Of a stretch of 5,197 bases of DNA, positions 1-3,467 are shown in pieces. Position numbers and translations under genes: made by a program. Positions within the stretch are counted from its first letter, which is position 1, and every line of letters starts with the position of its first letter. The DNA lies in the NCBI GenBank assembly GCA_017354065.1, contig JAFMRN010000190.1, positions 1 to 5,197 of the forward strand. Reading direction: 5' to 3'. Under the pieces are notes generated by a model, which was not told the DNA's origin, ran no database searches, and was given only the letters and a program-made list of their open reading frames with translations. The stretch is from Solirubrobacterales bacterium (GTDB lineage: Bacteria > Actinomycetota > Thermoleophilia > Solirubrobacterales > Solirubrobacteraceae).

Positions 1-477
1 CGGCAGACCCCGGAGACGCCGGCGATTGACGGCGCGGTGGTGGCCCTGGGCGTCGTCCTCTGCGTGCTGTCACTGGGGGTCTGGGTGGTCAACCCGGTCG
101 CCGCCGCGCTGCTCGTCCCTGCGCTGCACCTGTGGCTGTGGCTCGGCTCGCCGATAGTCGAACGGCGCTGGCAGATGGCGACGATCGTCCTGGCCGGTCT
201 GCTGCCCGGGCTGCTGGTGCTGATCTACTACGCGCTGGCGCTGGGTCTGGCGCCATGGAGCGTGATCTGGAGCGTGTGCCTGCTGATCGCCGGCGGCGGC
301 ATGGCGCTCAGCGCCGGGATCGCCTGGTGCGTGGCGCTGGGCACCGTGGCCAGCGGGATCGTGCTCGCGATCCGCGCGGTCAGGGAGGAGCAGGAGCCGG
401 CCGTCACGGTGCGAGGGCCGGCCAGCTACGCGGGCCCGGGGTCACTCGGCGGGACCGAATCGGCGCTCAAACGCTGA
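1..477 (+). CDS. C-terminal part of a polytopic membrane protein (5' end outside window); possibly the membrane tail of an M28-type peptidase
   Basis: The frame is open from base 1 to the TGA at 475-477 (158 residues seen). No convincing start is visible; a GTG at 37 is in frame but has no ribosome-binding site and lies at the edge of the first hydrophobic stretch, so I treat the gene as 5'-truncated by the window. About five membrane segments are visible: around residues 12-30, 34-50, 60-84, 89-110 and 111-126. They are followed by a short charged cytosolic tail ending RGPASYAGPGSLGGTESALKR. No catalytic motif lies in this part. The phrase 'LLVPALHLWLWL' and the 'YAGPGSLGGTESALKR' tail recall, from memory, C-terminal membrane regions of M28-family peptidases of Thermoleophilia. 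That assignment is tentative, and the protein could be any multi-pass membrane protein. It converges on pyrE. Its last ten codons recur in diverged form at 555-587. Confidence 0.75.
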   Translation, partial: RQTPETPAIDGAVVALGVVLCVLSLGVWVVNPVAAALLVPALHLWLWLGSPIVERRWQMATIVLAGLLPGLLVLIYYALALGLAPWSVIWSVCLLIAGGGMALSAGIAWCVALGTVASGIVLAIRAVREEQEPAVTVRGPASYAGPGSLGGTESALKR

Positions 478-508
478 CCGGCCGGGGGATCCCGCCTTCG
501 CGGATTTA

Positions 509-528
509 GTGGAGGGGCCCGCCTCCGC
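509..528. terminator. Possible GC hairpin downstream of the membrane-protein gene
   Basis: GGAGG (511-515) can pair with CCTCC (522-526) around a six-base loop. A G-T pair (510/527) and a G-C pair (509/528) extend the stem to seven. It lies about 30 bases after the TGA of the upstream gene and has no following T-run. It could act as a weak terminator, which is inferred from position only. Confidence 0.3.
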
Positions 529-587
529 GGCCACGTGGCCGCTCCGGCACCCTCCTGGGCGGCACCGAGTCTGCGCTGAAGCGCTGA
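510..587 (+). pseudogene. Remnant or duplicate of the 3' end of the upstream membrane-protein gene
   Basis: Bases 555-587 encode LGGTESALKR followed by TGA, exactly the last ten residues and stop of the upstream gene (445-477). The two 33-base copies differ at six positions. All six are third codon positions and all are synonymous (CTC/CTG, GGG/GGC, GAA/GAG, TCG/TCT, CTC/CTG, AAA/AAG). Upstream in the same frame the translation WRGPPPRPRGRSGT loosely resembles the RGPASYAGPGS of the intact gene, back to a TAG at 507-509. No start codon or body remains. Third-position-only divergence implies that both copies evolved as protein-coding sequence before this one lost its gene. It is probably the tail of a deleted paralogue or of a homologous gene brought in by recombination. 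It could also be a spurious short match, but the shared stop codon and codon-phase pattern argue against that. Confidence 0.5.
527..542. repeat. 16-base perfect palindrome centred on CACGTG
   Basis: GCGGCCACGTGGCCGC reads the same on both strands. Its left part with two further bases, CCGCGGCCACGTG (525-537), recurs inverted at 1351-1363 on the other side of pyrE. It could be a protein-binding dyad or part of a decayed hairpin. In GC-rich DNA some such palindromes arise by chance. Confidence 0.4.
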
Positions 588-596
588 ACCGCTCCT

Positions 597-627
597 GCAC
601 GAGGCGGTCTCAGAGACCGCCTCGTGC
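597..627. terminator. Bidirectional hairpin between convergent genes, overlapping the pyrE stop
   Basis: The 15-base arm GCACGAGGCGGTCTC (597-611) and its exact reverse complement (613-627) flank a single A at 612. Folded realistically, this is a 13-pair stem with a five-base loop. It lies ten bases after the stop of the duplicated gene tail on the + strand and contains the last five pyrE codons on the - strand; the pyrE TGA (612-610) falls in the loop. No T-run follows on either strand, so it is not a classic intrinsic terminator, but strong tractless hairpins between convergent genes are common in actinobacteria. A role in transcription termination or 3'-end protection for both genes is inferred. 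Confidence 0.75.
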
Positions 628-1176
628 GTCAGGACGCTCCGGGTAAAGCTCGTCGATCGTCGTCAGCGCCACATACGGGACACCGGGGACCGCTGCGCGG
701 ATCGCGTCCGCGCCACCGGCCAGCCGGTCGACTACGGACAGAACCCCGCAGATCGAGCGCCCCTCGTCCTGCAGCGCCTCGATCGCGCGGATCGTCGAGC
801 CGCCGGTGGTGACCGTGTCCTCGACCAGCAGGCAGCGGTCGCGATCATCCAGCAACGGCCCCTCTACGCGCCGTGAGAGCCCGTGCTGTTTGACCTCTTT
901 GCGGACGAAGAAGGCCTTGACATCGGCGCCGCCGGCCAGCGCCGCGCACGCGATCGGGTCGGCCCCCATGGTCATCCCGCCGACCGCGGTCGCGCCCAAC
1001 CGTCGAGACTCGGCCGCTACCAAAAACGCCAGCGCCCGGAAGCCCTCCGGCAGGAGGATCGCCCGCTTCACGTCCACGTAGTAATCGGCTTCGGCGCCGC
1101 TGGTCAGCGTCACGCGGCCGATGATCAGCGCGTGCTTGATCAGCGCGGCGCGGAGCTCCTCCTTGGGAGTGCTCAT
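610..1176 (-). CDS. pyrE: Orotate phosphoribosyltransferase
   Basis: This cytosolic enzyme joins orotate and PRPP to give orotidine 5'-monophosphate and pyrophosphate, the fifth step of de novo UMP synthesis. It has 188 residues, within the usual range for bacterial PyrE. Visible motifs are: TLTSGAEADYYVD (about 23-35) at the N-terminal substrate region; GGMTMGADPIA (66-76); the flexible catalytic loop VRKEVKQHG (91-99, with Lys93, Lys96 and His98 matching the conserved RKxxKxHG); and the PRPP-binding signature LLVEDTVTTGGST (116-128). All key residues are present, so it should be active. The ATG at 1176-1174 directly follows an in-frame TAG, so the coding frame cannot extend upstream. The only ribosome-binding-site candidate is GGGAG (1192-1188), 11 bases upstream, and both it and the ATG lie inside a perfect palindrome. 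The gene is 197 bases downstream of the L,D-transpeptidase gene on the same strand and converges with the membrane-protein gene. Confidence 0.97.
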   Translation of the reverse strand: MSTPKEELRAALIKHALIIGRVTLTSGAEADYYVDVKRAILLPEGFRALAFLVAAESRRLGATAVGGMTMGADPIACAALAGGADVKAFFVRKEVKQHGLSRRVEGPLLDDRDRCLLVEDTVTTGGSTIRAIEALQDEGRSICGVLSVVDRLAGGADAIRAAVPGVPYVALTTIDELYPERPDARGGL

Positions 1177-1193
1177 CTAGATGAGCACTCCCA
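1164..1193. promoter_or_regulatory. 30-base perfect palindrome enclosing the pyrE ribosome-binding site and start codon
   Basis: Bases 1164-1178 and 1179-1193 are exact reverse complements. As pyrE mRNA this folds into a 13-pair stem with a CUAG loop. The GGGAG ribosome-binding-site candidate pairs with codons 3-5 (ending CUCCC), and the AUG, just after the loop, pairs with CAU. Initiation would be masked whenever the hairpin forms. The same symmetry means that both strands read CTAG-ATGAGCACTCCC, so each direction starts with the codons for MSTP; only the pyrE direction continues into a recognisable protein. It might be an RNA switch, a dyad operator for a repressor, or a by-product of an inverted duplication. 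The geometry is seen; the regulatory role is inferred. Confidence 0.7.
1165..1180 (-). repeat. Direct repeat copy 1 (pyrE start copy)
   Basis: On the - strand this is CTAGATGAGCACTCCC. It matches 15 of 16 bases of the copy at 1362-1377 in the same orientation and is also present inverted at 1177-1192, the other palindrome arm. It contains the pyrE ATG and the next codons. Confidence 0.7.
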
Positions 1194-1236
1194 CGACCAC
1201 GCGTGCCGTGGCGGCCGGATGGTGCTTCGCCGGATC

Positions 1237-1286
1237 TGCGTCCTCGCCTCGCCAAGGCCACCAGCCTTGGCTTCGGCTTGCGTCCT
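1237..1286. repeat. Stem-loop bracketed by 8-base direct repeats
   Basis: GCCAAGGC (1251-1258) and GCCTTGGC (1264-1271) form an 8-pair perfect stem around the loop CACCA. The octamer TGCGTCCT occurs on both sides, at 1237-1244 and 1279-1286. On the - strand this lies about 100 bases after the L,D-transpeptidase stop and about 75 bases before the pyrE ATG. It may be a terminator without a T-run, or part of a structured pyrE leader. Confidence 0.5.
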
Positions 1287-1349
1287 TGATCGGCTCGACC
1301 CCCGACCCCCACGGCATTCGGAAGCGCTTGGTTGTCGCGAAGTGGTCTC

Positions 1350-1373
1350 TCACGTGGCCGCGGGACTGCTCAT
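1350..1373 (-). other. Seven-codon frame MSSPAAT abutting the L,D-transpeptidase stop (pyrE start remnant or leader peptide)
   Basis: The ATG at 1373-1371 immediately follows the TAG of the L,D-transpeptidase gene, so terminating ribosomes could restart here. The first four codons (ATG AGC AGT CCC) differ from those of pyrE (ATG AGC ACT CCC) by one base; the sequence then diverges and stops at 1352-1350. I favour a broken copy of the pyrE start. A translated leader peptide is possible, but there are no runs of regulatory codons in it. Confidence 0.3.
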
Positions 1374-1377
1374 CTAG
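1362..1377 (-). repeat. Direct repeat copy 2, at the stop codon of the L,D-transpeptidase gene
   Basis: On the - strand this is CTAGATGAGCAGTCCC, one base different from the sequence at the pyrE start (copy 1). Its TAG is the stop codon of the L,D-transpeptidase gene. The following ATG opens a seven-residue frame, MSSPAAT, stopping at TGA (1352-1350). The pair of copies bounds 181 bases (1181-1361). It looks like a left-over pyrE start or one half of a target duplication; which one cannot be told from this window. Confidence 0.65.
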
Positions 1378-2405
1378 TGGTAAACGTCCACCCAGTCGCC
1401 CATCGCCAGCCAGTCATAGGCCGCGACCGCGTCGGGGATCGGAAGCCGCATGCAGCCGTGGCTGGCCGGATAGTCGGGTGCCGGGTTGTAGCCATGGATC
1501 GCGTAGCCGCCGGTGAAGAAGCTCGAGTAGTACATGCCGTCGGGCAGCGTGCCGGGCGTGCGCTGGTAGATCCGATAGCTGCCGAGCACGGTCGGGGTCG
1601 AGGGCTTGCCGGAGCTGATCGGGAACAGCTCCTTGACCTTGGACCCGTCGGCCAGCGCCAGGACCTGGTCAGACAGGTTGCCCTCAGCGTGGCGGCCTTG
1701 GCGGGGGAAGCGCAGCTTGAAGGCGCCGTTCCCGGCCAGCAGGCTGTTGACAGTCGGCTGGTCGAGGCTCTCAGAGAAGCCCTGGTGCAGGAGCCGGTGA
1801 TAGGTGTCCAGCGCGAGCCCGGTGCCCTGGTCGAAGACGCCGCTCTGGGGGAGCCAGATGTGCAGGGCCCAGAGGCGCTGCTGGATCAGCTTGATGAACG
1901 GTCCGTGCGCGCCGGGGCCGGCCTTGTCAGCCAGCGCGTCGAAGTGAGTCTCGGCGCTGAAGCCATGCAGCGTCGGGGTGCTCTTGTGGGTCAGCCGCAC
2001 CGTGACGGTGCCTGCCCCCGGCGCCGCCAGCGTGGTTGAGAACCGAGCGCCGTTCTTGGTGCCGGTCAGGCTCACCGCACGGCGCAGGAACACGCGCTTG
2101 CCGTCATAGGCGGTCAGCGTGTAGTGCTGCCCGGTGACCCATGGCTTGATCACGCCGCTGATCCGGACGCGGCGCCCGGGGATCGTGACGCGGTAACGCG
2201 TGCCAACGGAGAACAGGCCGCTCCCGGACAGCGTCGCCTCAGGCGCGCTCGCCGTCGCGGGCTTCGGCTTTGCCGGCGCGTGCTTGGCGGGCGCCGGCTT
2301 GGTGGGCGGCTTGGGCTTTGACACACCACTTGCCAGTGCGTCCGCCGGTGCCAGGCAAACAGCCGCACCGACCGCAAATCCGACTGCGGAAACCTTAAGA
2401 GACAT
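1374..2405 (-). CDS. Secreted L,D-transpeptidase (YkuD fold) with peptidoglycan-binding domain
   Basis: The protein acts outside the membrane on peptidoglycan; YkuD-type enzymes form 3-3 cross-links or attach ligands via a Cys thioester. I number from the ATG at 2405 (343 residues). A GTG at 2414 is in frame, but GGGTGA (2416-2411) sits five bases before the ATG and overlaps that GTG, so the ATG is preferred. In order: signal peptide 1-25 ending ALA; Pro/Lys/Ala-rich linker 29-55; a beta-rich, Ig-like region of unknown family about 57-154; a PG_binding_1-like helical domain about 163-224; and the YkuD catalytic domain about 228-342. Its signature IHGYNPAPDYPASHGCMRLP gives His304, Ser315, His316, catalytic Cys318 and Arg320. 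'SSGKPSTPTVLGSYRIY' is also typical of the family. All catalytic residues are intact. It lies 21 bases after the CPBP gene and is probably co-transcribed with it. The TAG stop lies in a repeat shared with the pyrE start. Confidence 0.93.
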   Translation of the reverse strand: MSLKVSAVGFAVGAAVCLAPADALASGVSKPKPPTKPAPAKHAPAKPKPATASAPEATLSGSGLFSVGTRYRVTIPGRRVRISGVIKPWVTGQHYTLTAYDGKRVFLRRAVSLTGTKNGARFSTTLAAPGAGTVTVRLTHKSTPTLHGFSAETHFDALADKAGPGAHGPFIKLIQQRLWALHIWLPQSGVFDQGTGLALDTYHRLLHQGFSESLDQPTVNSLLAGNGAFKLRFPRQGRHAEGNLSDQVLALADGSKVKELFPISSGKPSTPTVLGSYRIYQRTPGTLPDGMYYSSFFTGGYAIHGYNPAPDYPASHGCMRLPIPDAVAAYDWLAMGDWVDVYH

Positions 2406-2410
2406 GAAAG

Positions 2411-2416
2411 TCACCC
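2411..2416 (-). promoter_or_regulatory. Ribosome-binding site that decides the L,D-transpeptidase start
   Basis: On the - strand GGGTGA, whose GGTGA part complements the UCACC of the 16S rRNA 3' end, stands five bases before the ATG at 2405-2403. The alternative GTG start (2414-2412) is inside this motif, which argues against it. Confidence 0.6.
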
Positions 2417-2426
2417 TACCTGAGTT

Positions 2427-3350
2427 TTATGGCCAAGCGGGCCGAAGCTGTGAGTTCCCGCGTGAGAACGCGCCCGTCAGCAGCGCCATCACAAGCAGCG
2501 ATCCGGCCATCACCGGGACGATCACAGCAGCGCTCCAGTGCATCTGGTTGACGCCGAGCGCGAGGCAGTTGTTGAGTGAGTGCAACGCCATCCCCGGGTA
2601 CAGCGAACCCGTCCACCAGCGCAGTCCACACAGCGTGATCCCGAGCAGCGCCAGCGGGATCAGATACTCGGACTTGGCGCTGCCGGCGTGGGCCAGCCCG
2701 AACAGCACGCCGACCAGCACCGCCGCGATCGCGGGACCAAGTGAGATGCCGCCGACCGACACGCGCATCCGGCGCAGCACGCCGAACAGGAAGCCGCGAA
2801 AGAAGAACTCCTCACAGACCGGCGCCACGACGCAGGCGAACACGGTCGTGGCAACCGCCGTGATCCCCACCTGGCTGGTGCCCAGCTCGGGCGGCAGCTT
2901 GTCGGTGCCGTGCAGTCCCGCGGCCTGGCTGTAGAGGAAGCTGATCGCGTAGTAGATCACGGCAAAGATCACGAAGCCGAGCACGCCGAGCCACAACGGG
3001 ATCCGCACGTAACCGAAATCGCGCGCGCCCATCCGGCGCCTGCCCTCCCCCCCGATCTTGTTCGACATGAACACCAGGTACAGCGCCGTGCCGACGAAGC
3101 ACAGGTCCGTGACCACGCTGGCGATGATGTTGACCATCGGTGTCGGGTGGGTCACCGGGGAGCCGAACGCGCTGCCGACAGAGGTGGTGATGACCGTCGC
3201 CAGCAGCGCCAGCACGAGCCCGATCAGGACCGCGGCCGGCGCGATCAGCAACGACACCTGACTGACCGGGCGCTCTGATTCGGGCTCGTCCGCGGGTCCG
3301 CGCCCAGCCCAGCCGCCGGGAGGCGAGGGCTTGTCTGAAGAGCTGGCCAT
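2427..3350 (-). CDS. CPBP-family intramembrane metalloprotease (CAAX protease / Abi type)
   Basis: This is an integral membrane protein of the Rce1/CPBP superfamily, intramembrane glutamate-dependent proteases of mostly unknown substrate in bacteria. The ATG at 3350 gives 307 residues. An in-frame TTG at 3404 would add 18 residues without a clear ribosome-binding site, and the ATG itself also lacks one. The cytosolic N-terminus is Pro/Ser/Gly/Glu-rich (2-30). About eight hydrophobic stretches follow, for example near 33-56, 73-95, 118-140, 161-178, 203-219, 229-242 and 275-293. Conserved motifs are all present: EExxxR as CEEFFFRG (Glu180, Glu181, Arg185), FxxxH as FGLAH (Phe217, His221), and HxxxN as HSLNN (His257, Asn261). 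It should therefore be catalytically competent. It is the first gene of a likely two-gene unit with the L,D-transpeptidase and is divergent from the penicillin-binding protein. A role in envelope maturation is suggested only by these neighbours. Confidence 0.9.
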   Translation of the reverse strand: MASSSDKPSPPGGWAGRGPADEPESERPVSQVSLLIAPAAVLIGLVLALLATVITTSVGSAFGSPVTHPTPMVNIIASVVTDLCFVGTALYLVFMSNKIGGEGRRRMGARDFGYVRIPLWLGVLGFVIFAVIYYAISFLYSQAAGLHGTDKLPPELGTSQVGITAVATTVFACVVAPVCEEFFFRGFLFGVLRRMRVSVGGISLGPAIAAVLVGVLFGLAHAGSAKSEYLIPLALLGITLCGLRWWTGSLYPGMALHSLNNCLALGVNQMHWSAAVIVPVMAGSLLVMALLTGAFSRGNSQLRPAWP

Positions 3351-3467
3351 CGGCGGCGAGGTTAGGGCCTCACCGGGAGGAGCGACAGCGCAGAAGCAGA
3401 ACAACGCCTGGAGGTAACCTCTCCGTAAGGCTGTTCAGCCAACCCGGACGGACCCGGGCACCTTGTA
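3351..3467. promoter_or_regulatory. Divergent promoter region between the CPBP and penicillin-binding protein genes
   Basis: These 117 bases must carry the promoters for both directions. An inverted repeat GAGGT-A-ACCTC (3411-3421) is the clearest symmetry. On the - strand TAACCT (3366-3361) ends eight bases before the CPBP ATG and fits a TAnnnT -10 box, with a weak CTGTCG 18 bases further upstream; this would give a nearly leaderless mRNA, which fits the missing ribosome-binding site. On the + strand another TAACCT (3415-3420) lies 48 bases before the ATG at 3468 without a good -35. These promoter calls are weak. Confidence 0.35.

Larger units (their letters stand above)
1177..1373. other. 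Repeat-rich intergenic region between the L,D-transpeptidase gene and pyrE
   Basis: No supportable protein gene lies in these 197 bases. A 47-codon frame on the - strand (1317-1177, MPWGSG to VVVGVLI) ends in the TAG directly before pyrE, but it has no ribosome-binding site and no recognisable similarity. The stretch holds the pyrE-start palindrome arm, a CACGCGTG palindrome (1198-1205), the repeat GCCGGAT (1214-1220 and 1229-1235), a stem-loop (1251-1271) flanked by direct repeats, and a GACCCCC tandem pair (1297-1310). The pyrE promoter is presumably here; I find no clear -35/-10 pair. A structured untranslated leader or a small non-coding element is possible but unproven. Confidence 0.5.

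Noticed and set aside
132..509. 125-codon + strand frame overlapping the membrane-protein gene
   Set aside because: It is the +2 shadow of the hydrophobic frame; Arg/Ala/Gly/Asp-rich. Its stop at 507-509 only matters as the boundary of the duplicated-tail frame.
478..609. tRNA or other known structured RNA in the gap before pyrE
   Set aside because: No cloverleaf, no T-loop GTTCRANNC and no CCA end; the symmetry is explained by separate hairpins and the duplicated gene tail.
845..1312. 155-codon frame on the - strand overlapping pyrE in another frame
   Set aside because: It is an out-of-frame shadow of pyrE; the composition is Arg/Gly/Ala-rich and no family is recognised.
1181..1361. Insertion sequence or transposon-like element before pyrE
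   Set aside because: The flanking 16-base direct repeats are suggestive, but I see no transposase and no convincing terminal inverted repeats inside them. It is kept only as a hypothesis in the findings.
1332..2039. 235-codon frame on the + strand opposite the L,D-transpeptidase
   Set aside because: It is antisense to a clearly coding gene with intact YkuD catalytic residues; no ribosome-binding site and no recognisable domain.
2405..2414. GTG at 2414 as the L,D-transpeptidase start
   Set aside because: The ribosome-binding site GGGTGA overlaps this codon and is well spaced for the ATG at 2405.
2200..2934. 244-codon frame on the + strand crossing the CPBP / L,D-transpeptidase junction
   Set aside because: It is antisense to two supported genes and spans their boundary; the Ser/Thr/Pro/Ala-rich product matches nothing I know.
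3351..3404. TTG at 3404 as the CPBP start
   Set aside because: It would add a short Cys/Ala/Pro stretch (MFCFCAVAPPGEALTSPP) with no family logic and no clear ribosome-binding site; the ATG at 3350 is preferred, with some doubt.
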